Positions 14,494 to 24,260 are shown, counted from the stretch's first letter. The stretch is 53,690 nt of DNA from Anaerolineales bacterium (GCA_018335275.1 JAGXKM010000003.1:1-53690), one strand, 5' to 3'. Numbers and translations: made by a program. Notes: a model not told the origin generated them from the letters alone.

Positions 14494-17241
14494 ATGAACA
14501 AGCAACCCCATGACAATTCCTGGAAATTTATAGATGAGTCAGGTTCTTTCAGCCTTCAGGACCCTGATCTTTCCAGTCACCTTTATTTTCCTCTGGCCAA
14601 TGAGGCCCGGATGCTATCCGTTGTCACCCCTACCCTGAATGGGGATATCAAAACGGATCACAACTCCTACCTCTCCCAACCCTTATCTGTCTTTGATCTT
14701 CATAACACTCGATCGGGGCGAAATTTCTGGGTCTATGGAGAGAAAATAGGCCCCTGGTCTGCGACGGGAAATTCCGCTCCCCAATTAACAGCACGTTTCC
14801 ATAAAGGGAGAGAAAAGGTCTCCCTCCAAGCAGGTTTCCTGTGGCATGAAGTCACGCGCGAAAACCCTGAGAAAGGTATAAAGGCAGAGATCACTAATTT
14901 CGTTCCTTATGGAAAGGACCAGGTTGAACTTATGCGGGTCAGCATCACCAATCTCAGCGCTGAATCCCTCCACCTAACACCCACTGCTGCTGTACCCATT
15001 TTCGGTCGATCCGCTGACAATTTACGCGACCACCGCCATGTCACATCCCTGCTGAACCGGATCACCTGCACCGGGCAGGGCGTGTTGATGAACCCTACTC
15101 TGTCCTTTGACGAGCGGGGCCATATTCCCAATGACATGACCTACGGGGTCCTCGGTGTGGATACGCAGGACCAGGATCCCACAGGTTTTTTCCCGGTCTT
15201 GAATGACTTCATCGGTGAAGGAGGGACCCTTGATTGGCCCCGAGCTATTGTCCACAATCTCAACCCCGCTCATTTTCCGGGGGACAAGGAAGCCGGGCAT
15301 GAATCTCTCGGGGGACTGCAATTCCCGAAAGTCCATCTAAAACCCGGGGAAAGCCAGGCCTGGTTGATCGTGATCACCGTTTTGAAAAACGGTCAATCCG
15401 CTGACTCCATCATGGACCGTTACGGTTCCCTGGCATCCTTTGACAAGTATCTTGCTCAAACAAAAACATATTGGAATCAAAAACTTGACCGCCTGCAAAT
15501 GCACACCGGCAACCCTCACTTTGACACCTGGATGCGCTGGGTATCATGCCAACCCATCCTCCGCCGGCTGTACGGAAACTCATTTCTGCCCTACCATGAT
15601 TATGGCCGGGGTGGACGCGGGTGGCGTGACTTATGGCAGGACATCCTCACTTTGATGTTGATGGAAACAAAAAAAGTGCGGGGGCTGCTTGTGGACAATT
15701 TCGCTGGCGTGCGGATGGACGGGAGCAATGCCACGATCATTGGCAATCAGCCAGGAGAATTTAAAGCCGATCGAAATGAAATCGCCCGGGTATGGATGGA
15801 TCATGGCGCCTGGCCCTGGCTGGCGGTGAAGTTTTACCTGGATCAAACCGGGGATTTGGGCTTCCTCCTTAAACAGCAAACTTATTTCAAAGACCACCTC
15901 ACCCACCGCACCGCTGCAGTCGATGAAAACTGGCAGGAAGAGCATGGAACCCAAATGCGGACTTCAAATGGGGACCTGTACCGGGGCTCCATCTTAGAGC
16001 ACCTCCTCATCCAGCATTTGACAGCCTTTTTTAACGTGGGAGGCCATAATCTGATTCGCTTAGAAGACGCAGATTGGAATGACGGCCTGGATATGGCCTC
16101 AGACCAGGGGGAAAGCGCAGCTTTCACTGCTTTATATGCTCATAATCTCCAGCAAATAGCAGAGATCATTCAACAATTAAAATCCTTAGATATCAGCCAT
16201 TTTTCCTTAGCTGAAGAGACCTTGCTTTTATTAGACCGCCTTGGAGAAAAGGTGGATTATCACGTTCCAGAAGAAAAACAGCAGCGATTGAACCTGTATT
16301 TTGATTCTGTCAGTGGAAAGATCGCAGGGAAACAAGTCCAGATCTCTCCGGACCAGTTGGTCTCGGATCTGAGGTCCAAAGCGGACCATCTCACGAATCA
16401 GCTGCGAACAAATGAGTGGATTGAGGATGATCAGGGTCACAGCTGGTTCAACGGCTATTATGATAATCAAGGGCAACGTCTCGAAGGCGAGCACCCTCTG
16501 GGTGCGCGGATGACCCTTACCGGGCAGGTTTTCCAGCTTATGGGTAAGGTAGCTGAGGACCAACAAGCCCGGGAGATCATCCACGCTGTTGATGATTTCC
16601 TCTATGATCCAGACATCCGCGGATACCACCTTAACACAAATTTTGGCGAACCCCTCTTGGACATGGGCCGCGCTTTCGGGTTCGCCTATGGGCACAAAGA
16701 GAACGGGGCAGTTTTCAATCACATGGCCGTGATGTATGCCAATGCGTTATATCAGCGCGGTTTTATCAAGGAAGGATTTAAGGTTCTGGATGGGATTTAC
16801 CGTCACAGCGTGGACTTTCCCACCAGCCGCATCTATCCCGGGATCCCTGAATACTTCAACCCCCGTGGACGCGGGATGTACCCCTACCTGACAGGTTCTG
16901 CAAGCTGGTATCTGCTGACCATGATCACCCGGGTCTTCGGAGTCCGCGGTCAAATAGGAGATTTACTTCTCCAACCGCGGTTAATGCCGGAACAGTTTGA
17001 TGAAACAGGAAAAGCGGGCGTTCATGTCCTTTTCGCTTCTCGAAGACTTCATGTGCTTTTCTTGAACCCGGAACGTCTGGATCATGACCAGGTTTCCCTC
17101 CTCAAGATCGATCTCAACGGGAAAAAGGTTGCCTTTGAGAGAAAAGGTAACAGCGGCGCTTTACTGCCCAGAGATGTGATCACCTCACTCCCGCGCGACC
17201 CGATCCACCGCGTAAAAGTTCAACTGAAACGTAAAGACTAG
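14494..17241 (+). CDS. GH94 phosphorylase, probably laminaribiose phosphorylase
   Basis: This 915-residue cytoplasmic protein has the GH94 layout: an N-terminal beta-sandwich, an alpha-helical barrel and a C-terminal lid. DADWNDGLDMAS carries the general acid Asp530. Other family marks are GRGGRGWRDLWQD and GIPEYFNPRGRGMYPYLTG. Length and the GRGGRGWRDLWQD form resemble laminaribiose phosphorylases (about 900 residues) more than cellobiose phosphorylases, as far as I recall them. It would split laminaribiose with phosphate into glucose-1-phosphate and glucose, finishing the work of the larger phosphorylase upstream. The following GH3 gene starts ten bases after its stop. Confidence 0.8.
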   Translation: MNKQPHDNSWKFIDESGSFSLQDPDLSSHLYFPLANEARMLSVVTPTLNGDIKTDHNSYLSQPLSVFDLHNTRSGRNFWVYGEKIGPWSATGNSAPQLTARFHKGREKVSLQAGFLWHEVTRENPEKGIKAEITNFVPYGKDQVELMRVSITNLSAESLHLTPTAAVPIFGRSADNLRDHRHVTSLLNRITCTGQGVLMNPTLSFDERGHIPNDMTYGVLGVDTQDQDPTGFFPVLNDFIGEGGTLDWPRAIVHNLNPAHFPGDKEAGHESLGGLQFPKVHLKPGESQAWLIVITVLKNGQSADSIMDRYGSLASFDKYLAQTKTYWNQKLDRLQMHTGNPHFDTWMRWVSCQPILRRLYGNSFLPYHDYGRGGRGWRDLWQDILTLMLMETKKVRGLLVDNFAGVRMDGSNATIIGNQPGEFKADRNEIARVWMDHGAWPWLAVKFYLDQTGDLGFLLKQQTYFKDHLTHRTAAVDENWQEEHGTQMRTSNGDLYRGSILEHLLIQHLTAFFNVGGHNLIRLEDADWNDGLDMASDQGESAAFTALYAHNLQQIAEIIQQLKSLDISHFSLAEETLLLLDRLGEKVDYHVPEEKQQRLNLYFDSVSGKIAGKQVQISPDQLVSDLRSKADHLTNQLRTNEWIEDDQGHSWFNGYYDNQGQRLEGEHPLGARMTLTGQVFQLMGKVAEDQQAREIIHAVDDFLYDPDIRGYHLNTNFGEPLLDMGRAFGFAYGHKENGAVFNHMAVMYANALYQRGFIKEGFKVLDGIYRHSVDFPTSRIYPGIPEYFNPRGRGMYPYLTGSASWYLLTMITRVFGVRGQIGDLLLQPRLMPEQFDETGKAGVHVLFASRRLHVLFLNPERLDHDQVSLLKIDLNGKKVAFERKGNSGALLPRDVITSLPRDPIHRVKVQLKRKD

Positions 17242-17250
17242 AGAGAGACC

Positions 17251-19704
17251 ATGACAAAAGATTTGGAAAAAATCCTGCAGACCTTAAGCCTGGAAGACAA
17301 AGTATCCCTACTGGCTGGTGCCGATCAATGGCATACACACGCGATTGACAGGGTGGGTATTCCCGCCTTGAAGGTCAGTGATGGGCCAAACGGGGTCCGA
17401 GGAGAAGGACGGGACACCCAGGAAGTCACATCCGCCAGTTTTCCCGTCGGAACCGCCATGGGGGCAACCTGGAATCCCGATCTTATAAATCGGGTGGGGC
17501 GGGCGCTGGCAGAGGAGACGAAAGCAAAAGGGGCCCATGTGCTTTTGGGGCCCACGGTGAACATGCACCGAGCTCCCCTCGCGGGTCGGAATTTTGAATG
17601 TTTCTCCGAAGACCCCTACCTGACCTCACGCATGGCGGTGGCTTACATTCAAGGACTACAGGAGGGAGGGGTCGGGGCCTGTGTGAAACATTATGCCTGC
17701 AACGATCAGGAATTTAAACGGTTTTCCATCAGCTCTGAAGTGCGGGAGCGGGCCCTGAGGGAGATTTATCTCCCGCCATTCCGGGCCGCAGTCCAGGAAG
17801 CGGAAACCTGGACAATCATGTCAGCCTACAACCGCATCAACGGCACCTACGCCAGCGAACACGACTATCTGCTTCTGGAAATCCTTAAAGGAGAATGGGC
17901 CTTTGATGGTCTGGTGATCTCCGACTGGTACGGGACATATAGTGAAGAGGTGGTGGGAAGCGGATTGGATCTGGAAATGCCAGGACCGGCCCGCTGGATG
18001 GGGAAGGATGCCCTGGAAGCGGTCCGCAGCGGAAAGGTGGATGAAAAGGTAATCGATGACAAAATCACCCGCTTGTTGAAAACCTTATCCCGAACCGGGG
18101 CCTTCGATCAGGAAGACATCCCAGCGGAGGAAGCGGTGGACCGGCCTGAGGACAGGATATTAATCCGCCAGGTTGGCCGGGAGGCCGTGGTCTTGTTGAA
18201 AAACGAAAACGCCCTCCTTCCTCTGGACAAAAATAAAAAGCTGAAGATCGCTCTGATTGGGGCAAACGCCAAGAAGGTCTCTTTCCAGGGAGGGGGCAGC
18301 TCTCAGGTCAACCCGCACTATGTGATTTCCCCTCTGGAAGCGATCACAGAAGCTGTGGGAGATAAAGGCGAGGTCCACTACGCCCTGGGCTGTCCTGTGT
18401 ATAAAGAGATTCCACCTTTAGAAGAGGAATGGCTCCGGGGAGAGGACGGTACCCAGGGTGTGTTGAATGTCCGCTATTTTGACAACCCGGACCTGGACGG
18501 CAAAGCCATCCATCAGGTGACGACCAGCGGTTCCCAATTGGCATGGTTCGGCGAAAAAGCGGAACATTTCAATCCCAACCGTTTCTCCCTCCGCATGACT
18601 GGTGGTTTCCAGGTTCCGGAATCGGGAACGTACACCATGGAATTGGCCTGTATCGGTAAAGGCAGGCTGTATATCGACGATAAGCTGATCTTCGACCTCT
18701 GGGAGGAAGGAGAACAGAATGAGCCCGGGGAAGGGATAAAAAAATCCCAAGAAATGAATCTGGAAGAGGGAAAGATCTATTCCCTGCGTTTGGAATATGC
18801 CTCTTTACCGGGTCCACGCTGGAGGGGCGTGCGGGTGGGCTGTTTACCTCCCCTGCCGGAGGACCCCGTGGGAGAAGCGGAAGCTCTAGCAGCGGAGTCT
18901 GATCTGGCCATCGTGGTGGCCGGGTTAACCCCGGAGTGGGAAACAGAGGGCCAGGATCGGGTCAATATGGACCTCCCGAGAAAGCAAAATCAGCTCATTG
19001 AACGCGTGGCAGCAGCAAATCCGAATACTGTCGTCATACTTAACGCGGGTTCTCCCCTGCACATGCCCTGGCTGGACACTGTCCCGGCTGTCCTGCAGAT
19101 GTGGTATCTGGGCCAGGAGAGCGGAAACGCCCTAGCCGATGTCCTACTCGGATCAGCGGACCCCTCAGGAAGGCTGCCTACTACCTTCCCCAGACGGCTC
19201 CAGGATAACCCGGCCCATCTCAACTTTCCCGGCGAAAACGGGAGGGTGTATTATGGAGAAGGTTTGTTCATCGGCTACCGGTATTATGATCAAAAAGGGA
19301 TCCAGCCGCTATTCCCATTCGGCCACGGGCTATCCTACACCACTTTTACTTACGATCATGTCAAATTGAATGGCGAAACATTCCAGACTGGGGATACTTT
19401 AAAAATCCAGGTGGAGATCACCAATCAGGGTGACCGGAGCGGACAGGAGGTCATCCAGCTCTATCTCAGGGATCCAGACTCAAGCTTGGTGCGTCCCCCC
19501 AAGGAACTCAAGGCGTTCTCCAAGGTCCAACTGGAACCCGGAGAAACCCGGACGGTGACTCTGCTTCTCGAGGAGAAGGATTTAGCTTTTTATGATGACG
19601 CCAAGAACAACTGGGTGGTCGAACCGGGTGCATTTGAAATCCTAATCGGCCGATCTGCAGAAGACATTCGGTTATCAAAGACATTTCATTGGAGCGAACC
19701 ATGA
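17251..19704 (+). CDS. Cytoplasmic GH3 beta-glucosidase with PA14 insert
   Basis: The 817-residue protein has no signal peptide. The N-terminal GH3 barrel has KVSDGPNGVRGEGRD, KHYACNDQE and the nucleophile Asp225 in LVISDWYGTY. The second GH3 domain is split by a PA14-like beta-barrel at about residues 400-530 (from LNVRYFDNPDLDG to YSLRLEYASLPG). A fibronectin-III-like domain closes the protein (VTNQGDRSGQEV-type region near residues 725-800). PA14 inserts in GH3 enzymes are known to limit the active site to short oligosaccharides. It would release glucose from imported beta-glucosides. Its stop overlaps the cupin start by four bases. Confidence 0.93.
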   Translation: MTKDLEKILQTLSLEDKVSLLAGADQWHTHAIDRVGIPALKVSDGPNGVRGEGRDTQEVTSASFPVGTAMGATWNPDLINRVGRALAEETKAKGAHVLLGPTVNMHRAPLAGRNFECFSEDPYLTSRMAVAYIQGLQEGGVGACVKHYACNDQEFKRFSISSEVRERALREIYLPPFRAAVQEAETWTIMSAYNRINGTYASEHDYLLLEILKGEWAFDGLVISDWYGTYSEEVVGSGLDLEMPGPARWMGKDALEAVRSGKVDEKVIDDKITRLLKTLSRTGAFDQEDIPAEEAVDRPEDRILIRQVGREAVVLLKNENALLPLDKNKKLKIALIGANAKKVSFQGGGSSQVNPHYVISPLEAITEAVGDKGEVHYALGCPVYKEIPPLEEEWLRGEDGTQGVLNVRYFDNPDLDGKAIHQVTTSGSQLAWFGEKAEHFNPNRFSLRMTGGFQVPESGTYTMELACIGKGRLYIDDKLIFDLWEEGEQNEPGEGIKKSQEMNLEEGKIYSLRLEYASLPGPRWRGVRVGCLPPLPEDPVGEAEALAAESDLAIVVAGLTPEWETEGQDRVNMDLPRKQNQLIERVAAANPNTVVILNAGSPLHMPWLDTVPAVLQMWYLGQESGNALADVLLGSADPSGRLPTTFPRRLQDNPAHLNFPGENGRVYYGEGLFIGYRYYDQKGIQPLFPFGHGLSYTTFTYDHVKLNGETFQTGDTLKIQVEITNQGDRSGQEVIQLYLRDPDSSLVRPPKELKAFSKVQLEPGETRTVTLLLEEKDLAFYDDAKNNWVVEPGAFEILIGRSAEDIRLSKTFHWSEP

Positions 19705-20147
19705 ACCCGGATAAACGCTATCTTGAGATCAAGGAATATGTCGGTGAAGGGTACCGGCCCTGCATTGATCATGGGACTTGGCGGGTTGCAATCCTGCGCT
19801 ATATTTCCGACCTTGAAGCAATTAATATTGACGCTTTGGAGCGTCATAATGAAACCGATGAAGTCTTCGTCCTTCTCTCTGGACGATGTATTTTATACAT
19901 CGGAGAAGGGGATGGAACGCTCGAAACCATTCACGCGGTAGATATGGTTCCCGAAAAGATCTATAATATCAAAAAGGGAGTGTACCACTCCCATACCTTA
20001 AGCCGGGATGCGGTCGTGCTCATTGTCGAGAATCGAGATACCGGGCCGACCAATTCGGATCGGATTTCCCTCATAAATGAGCAGCGGAGAGAAATCATCA
20101 CCTTAACTCAGTCCCTGTGGGGGAGAGAGGCTCTAAATCAGCCGTAG
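19701..20147 (+). CDS. Small cupin-fold protein
   Basis: The 148-residue protein starts at ATG 19701, which overlaps the GH3 stop as ATGA and has GGAG at 19691-19694; a TTG at 19689 is less likely. Its cupin motifs are ERHNETDEVFVLLSG and, later, GVYHSHTLS, giving His and Glu residues that could bind a metal. Members of this group are often found at the end of sugar gene clusters and may bind or isomerise sugars, but no defined reaction can be assigned. Translation is probably coupled to the GH3. Confidence 0.75.
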   Translation: MNPDKRYLEIKEYVGEGYRPCIDHGTWRVAILRYISDLEAINIDALERHNETDEVFVLLSGRCILYIGEGDGTLETIHAVDMVPEKIYNIKKGVYHSHTLSRDAVVLIVENRDTGPTNSDRISLINEQRREIITLTQSLWGREALNQP

Positions 20148-20178
20148 TCCAGCTTGGTATCCCATCCACTGTTTCCTA

Positions 20179-20778
20179 TCAATAACCAGGTACATCAAAA
20201 GGCAAAGAACGTTCATTCAGCTCTTTGAGGATCTGTGCTGTGATCTCCTCAAGGCTTTGGTCGACCTCCACGGTGATTCCGTTTTTGGGCGGTTCAAGCG
20301 ATGCAAATTGACTCCGGAGCATCTCAGGCTTCATATAGTGTTCACTCCGAGCCCGCATCCTGGCATGAATTAGGTCAAAATCACCCTGGAGATGAACAAA
20401 AACGACGTTGGAAATCCCGGAAGATAGAATCTGACGGTACTCCTCTTTCAGCGCGGAGCAGGCCAGGATCATGGATGTCCCCCTCTGCAAATGATCCTTG
20501 AGCAGATCGTGTAACGTTTTCAACCAAGGAAGGCGATCTTGATCATTTAGCGGTTGTCCCGCGGACATTTTCGCTACATTTTCCTCCGGATGGAAATCAT
20601 CGCCATCAAAAAAAGGCCAGCCTAATTTTTTGGACAGATTGATCCCCACACTCGTTTTTCCACAACCGGAGACACCCATGAGGATGATCCCCAGGGATGA
20701 ATCCAAGATTGGATCCGACAAACCATCTGAACTACTTTGTGTGTGGGAGCTGTGACCTTGTTTGTTTGCGTTTTCCAT
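20179..20778 (-). CDS. gntK: Gluconokinase (GntK type)
   Basis: The 199-residue protein is a P-loop kinase of the gluconokinase family. The Walker A is MGVSGCGKTS and the substrate region is FFDGDDFHPEENVAKM with AGQPLNDQDRLPWL. CSALKEEYRQIL and later RSQFASLEPP are also typical. It phosphorylates D-gluconate to 6-phosphogluconate. About 28 extra residues precede the P-loop. It is convergent with the glucan cluster and ends 31 bases after the cupin gene. It may handle gluconate made by oxidation of released glucose, which is an inference. Confidence 0.93.
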   Translation of the reverse strand: MENANKQGHSSHTQSSSDGLSDPILDSSLGIILMGVSGCGKTSVGINLSKKLGWPFFDGDDFHPEENVAKMSAGQPLNDQDRLPWLKTLHDLLKDHLQRGTSMILACSALKEEYRQILSSGISNVVFVHLQGDFDLIHARMRARSEHYMKPEMLRSQFASLEPPKNGITVEVDQSLEEITAQILKELNERSLPFDVPGY

Positions 20779-21181
20779 TTCCAGTTAATACATCAATTTA
20801 TAACGTCATTTCATGGATTCAGCATGAGCTTTCTATCTTGATAACGATCCATCACAAACCATAATATAAAGTCAAAAAATTTCCATATCCAGCCTCGACG
20901 AGGCGAAAAAATGATATCACCGAATGGAAATGTAGAAAACCCACCTAATCAACCAAAACATACATAGTCATAGGATAGAAAATCAAACTGGCAAACTGGA
21001 TCAGCCTCGGCAACGCAAGGGCTGTCAATGAAATCACCCACCGCGTCAGAGAGGTTTTTAAGAAGATTACCATTCGTTCCCTTCAAATCTAAACCGCGGT
21101 GGGTTAAGAGCTATTTCTGAGACGACTCCGGCATTCAGATTCATTGTCCCAGACGGTAAATTGTTTATTTTCGATCAATGG
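20779..21181. other. Intergenic stretch with a possible gene remnant
   Basis: No convincing gene is present in these 403 bases. On the plus strand a frame from 20979 to 21092 encodes about 37 residues ending VREVFKKITIRSLQI. It looks protein-like but has no start codon or ribosome site and may be a relic. A ten-base inverted repeat (21036-21045 with 21095-21104) surrounds its end. The promoter of the gluconokinase gene should also lie here, but I see no clear boxes. Confidence 0.3.
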
Positions 21182-22171
21182 TCAAACCGGCCAGGCTGTC
21201 TGATAGACATCTATCATCCTGTCCATCAGATTATCGAGATCTTCATCCACAACCTGCCGCTGGGGGTCAGCATCATGCCAGGCCATCACTTCTTCAGCGC
21301 CTTGGTGGAACGGAATGGCTGCTTTGAAATCAGGTACCACCTGTTTGACCTTCGAGTTATCAAAAATCATGCTGTGCATCTTATCCCCCAGCAGCCCCCT
21401 CCCCCACTTGGAGTCAAACGCAGAAATTAAGTCCGAAGGCATGTGGATAAAATTCGCCTCCACCCCTGCAGCACCTGCGATGATCTCAAAAATTTGATTC
21501 CAACTCAGCCATTCATCGGAGGTAATCTGAAACGCCTCCCCGATGGCATGGGGGTTGCCCAGCAATCCGACAAATCCCCGGGCGAAATCCTTGTGATGCG
21601 TGAGCGTCCAGAGTGAAGTCCCGTCACCGTGAATGATGATATCTTTCCCGCTGCGCATCCGGTCGATCACAGTATATTGACCATGGAAGGGGAAAACGGT
21701 GCGGTCATAGGTATGCGAAGGACGGACAATTGTCATCGGAAACCCTTCCTCCCGATATGCGCGGAGCAGCCGATCCTCACAGGCAATTTTGTTTCGGGAA
21801 TATGCCCAGTAGGGATTGGACAAGGGTGTCGATTCCGTAATCGGCAGCAGGGCGGGAGGTGTTTGATAGGCAGATGCAGAACTGATGAAAACATATTGAT
21901 CTGTTTTCCCACGAAAAAGTTCCATATCCATCTCAATGTGCTCGGGCCTGTACGCGACCCAATCCACAACGACATCGAAGGACCGTTCACCCAAGACACG
22001 CTGCGCCTGTTCAGGATCTCTGATATTCCCCTCCAGGCGATCTACACCATCAGGGATAGGCCTTTGTGTGCTTCCCCGATTGAAAAGGGTGAGCTGGTAA
22101 CCACGTTCACTTGCCATGGATGTGCACGCTGAACTGATCACACCTGTACCGCCAATGAATAATATCTCCAT
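21182..22171 (-). CDS. NAD-dependent epimerase/dehydratase-type SDR protein
   Basis: The 329-residue protein belongs to the extended/atypical short-chain dehydrogenases. The N-terminal nucleotide-binding motif is FIGGTGVISSA, a glycine pattern slightly different from classic GxxGxxG. The catalytic Tyr-Lys pair fits YWAYSRNKIACED, with Ser in FISSASAY. The C-terminal half (GDGTSLWTLTHHKDFARGF) resembles sugar-nucleotide epimerase-like and CSP41-like proteins. A strong GGGAGG site lies before the ATG. It stands alone on the minus strand after gluconokinase. The substrate is not evident. Confidence 0.88.
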   Translation of the reverse strand: MEILFIGGTGVISSACTSMASERGYQLTLFNRGSTQRPIPDGVDRLEGNIRDPEQAQRVLGERSFDVVVDWVAYRPEHIEMDMELFRGKTDQYVFISSASAYQTPPALLPITESTPLSNPYWAYSRNKIACEDRLLRAYREEGFPMTIVRPSHTYDRTVFPFHGQYTVIDRMRSGKDIIIHGDGTSLWTLTHHKDFARGFVGLLGNPHAIGEAFQITSDEWLSWNQIFEIIAGAAGVEANFIHMPSDLISAFDSKWGRGLLGDKMHSMIFDNSKVKQVVPDFKAAIPFHQGAEEVMAWHDADPQRQVVDEDLDNLMDRMIDVYQTAWPV

Positions 22172-22511
22172 CCAGACCTCCCTCCCGGATTTTCACCTCC
22201 TATCCAGGATCCTCGACTCTGTGTGAAATCTTCCACGTTCTATGGGCCAGCATTAAAAATTCTTCAGGCTCAATCCACTTCCTCGAAATCAGTCTGATAA
22301 GTAACCCAGACTGATTGATTGACGCAGAACCTGTATTTATTGTAAGGTGAATGAGGTGCGATTGCGAGAGGAAGGTGCAAGGTTAATTGAATTGTTAAGG
22401 GTTTAAAGAAGAAAAACATTTATAATACATTACAGCACCATGAAGAAGTTCTTATCTGAAAAAACTTTGAAGATACATAAAAAGTTTTAAGCCATCATCC
22501 TCGGGAAATGA
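22172..22511. promoter_or_regulatory. Intergenic region between the divergent SDR and diguanylate cyclase genes
   Basis: These 340 bases contain no gene. A seven-base inverted repeat, CAGTCTG (22290-22296) and CAGACTG (22307-22313), could be a regulator site. A perfect TATAAT at 22421-22426 could be the -10 box of the downstream GGDEF gene, but no good -35 box stands 16-18 bases before it. Confidence 0.4.
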
Positions 22512-24230
22512 ATGACTGAACACGAAAAAAGCATCCAAGAACTCCTAGAAGAGATCGCCCAACAACGGAAACGCATCTCTGCTTTAGAACAAGAGCGGGA
22601 TCAATTGCGCCGCACGCAGCGGATGTGGCACACGTTGATGACCAAAACCGCTGATCTCGTCTATTTCAAGGACTCAGACCACCACTTCACCCAGGTCAGC
22701 CAAGCCTACGCGGATATCTTTGAGATGAAACGAAAGGAGCTGCTTGGAAAAACAGCCCGGGATCTTTGGGGTGCGGAAGGTGAAGAAATTCTCTTGGATG
22801 AAAAACGGCTTCTAGCTGGAGAAGAGATCCTGCATAAGGAGAGAAAGGTCACCGGTCCTGATGGATGTTCCCGGTGGTATCTGGTCTCGAAAATCCCCAT
22901 TTATCAAGATGGAGAGGTTGTGGGCTTTTTCGGTGTGGATAAAGATATCACGGCAAGAAAACGGGTGGAAGAGGAGCTTAAAAAGTCTGAAGAAGAGAAA
23001 AAAACCATTTTAGATAGTTTGGTTGAACATGTCGTTCACGAAGACACCGACATGAAGGTAGTATGGGCCAACAGGGCTGCTTGTGAATCAGCGGGGTTAC
23101 CGCGGGAGGAGTTAATTGGCCGTTATTGTTACCAGGTATGGCCAGAACTCAGCGAGCCCTGCCCGGATTGTCCTGTTGTCGAGGCCATGAAAACGAGGGA
23201 ACCCCAAGAAATTGAAAAAAATACGCCAAATGGAAATGCCTGGTATATACGAGGATACCCAGTAAAGGATCAGAACGGTGAGATTGTGGGGGGTATTGAG
23301 GTCACCCTGGACATCACGGAACGCCAACAAGCCATACAGCAAAATAAAAGGCGGCGCAGATACCTGGAAAGCTTACTGAACGCCGCGCCGGATGCGCTTG
23401 TCACCACAAATGAAAACCACAAGATTGCGGAGTGGAATCCTGGCGCTGAGCAGTTATTTGGTTACACAAAAGAAGAAGCCATAGGAAAAAGGATTGATGA
23501 ATTAATTACCAGACCGGACGTCGAAAAAGAAGCCGAGGAAATAACGAAAAAAATCCGGGCGGGGCAGTATCTTCCCCCTACAGAGGTCATCCGGTACCGG
23601 AAGGACGGCACCCCTGTCAGGGTCATTCTCGCCGGATCACCCATCGTCATCGATGACCAGATGGTCGGAGCGGTAGCAGTGTACACGGACATCACAGAAC
23701 GGGTGCAGATGGAACAAGAGCTTCGGACCATGGCTTTGCGTGATGATCTCACCGAACTCTACAACCGGCGCGGGTTCACTCTTCTGGCAGAACAACATAT
23801 GAAAATCGCCAATAGGGAAGACAGAAGGATGATCCTGCTTTATATCGACATTGACGAATTAAAGCTCATCAATGACACCTACGGTCATCCAAGTGGAGAT
23901 CAGGCACTGAAAGATGTGGCGAAAATCCTCCAGGATGCCTTCCGGGAATCAGATGTGGTAGCCAGGATCGGGGGAGATGAGTTTGTGGTTCTGGCCCTGG
24001 AATCGAATATCACCCACCCCCAAAACCTGGCCTCTCGCCTGCAAGACACCCTGGAAACCCATAACACAAATCAACAACGTGTTTACGACCTTTCTCTCAG
24101 CGCGGGTTGGTCCTGCTACGATCCCGATTCTCCTTCTTCCCTGAAGGAACTCATGCATCGAGCTGATCAAGCCATGTATGAAGAAAAACGTGATTGGGAT
24201 CCTCTGAAAGACGAAACGGGGTCGGCATAG
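22512..24230 (+). CDS. Triple-PAS diguanylate cyclase (GGDEF)
   Basis: The 572-residue soluble protein starts with a short coiled coil (about 1-35) and then three PAS domains (about 36-150, 165-275, 285-400), the first and third ending in DITARK/DITERV-type motifs. The GGDEF domain has IGGDEFVVL with GGDEF at 487-491. The inhibitory site RESD (478-481) lies exactly five residues before it, so product feedback is likely. PAS2 contains EPCPDCPVVE, a Cys-rich variant that might bind metal or sense redox state. It should make cyclic-di-GMP in response to internal signals. Confidence 0.94.
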   Translation: MTEHEKSIQELLEEIAQQRKRISALEQERDQLRRTQRMWHTLMTKTADLVYFKDSDHHFTQVSQAYADIFEMKRKELLGKTARDLWGAEGEEILLDEKRLLAGEEILHKERKVTGPDGCSRWYLVSKIPIYQDGEVVGFFGVDKDITARKRVEEELKKSEEEKKTILDSLVEHVVHEDTDMKVVWANRAACESAGLPREELIGRYCYQVWPELSEPCPDCPVVEAMKTREPQEIEKNTPNGNAWYIRGYPVKDQNGEIVGGIEVTLDITERQQAIQQNKRRRRYLESLLNAAPDALVTTNENHKIAEWNPGAEQLFGYTKEEAIGKRIDELITRPDVEKEAEEITKKIRAGQYLPPTEVIRYRKDGTPVRVILAGSPIVIDDQMVGAVAVYTDITERVQMEQELRTMALRDDLTELYNRRGFTLLAEQHMKIANREDRRMILLYIDIDELKLINDTYGHPSGDQALKDVAKILQDAFRESDVVARIGGDEFVVLALESNITHPQNLASRLQDTLETHNTNQQRVYDLSLSAGWSCYDPDSPSSLKELMHRADQAMYEEKRDWDPLKDETGSA

Positions 24231-24260
24231 GAATATTCGGGTTTTGATCGTTATCCAAAG

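Noticed and set aside
21036-21104. Ten-base inverted repeat as an IS element end
   Set aside because: No transposase, no target duplication and the spacing is too short for an element.
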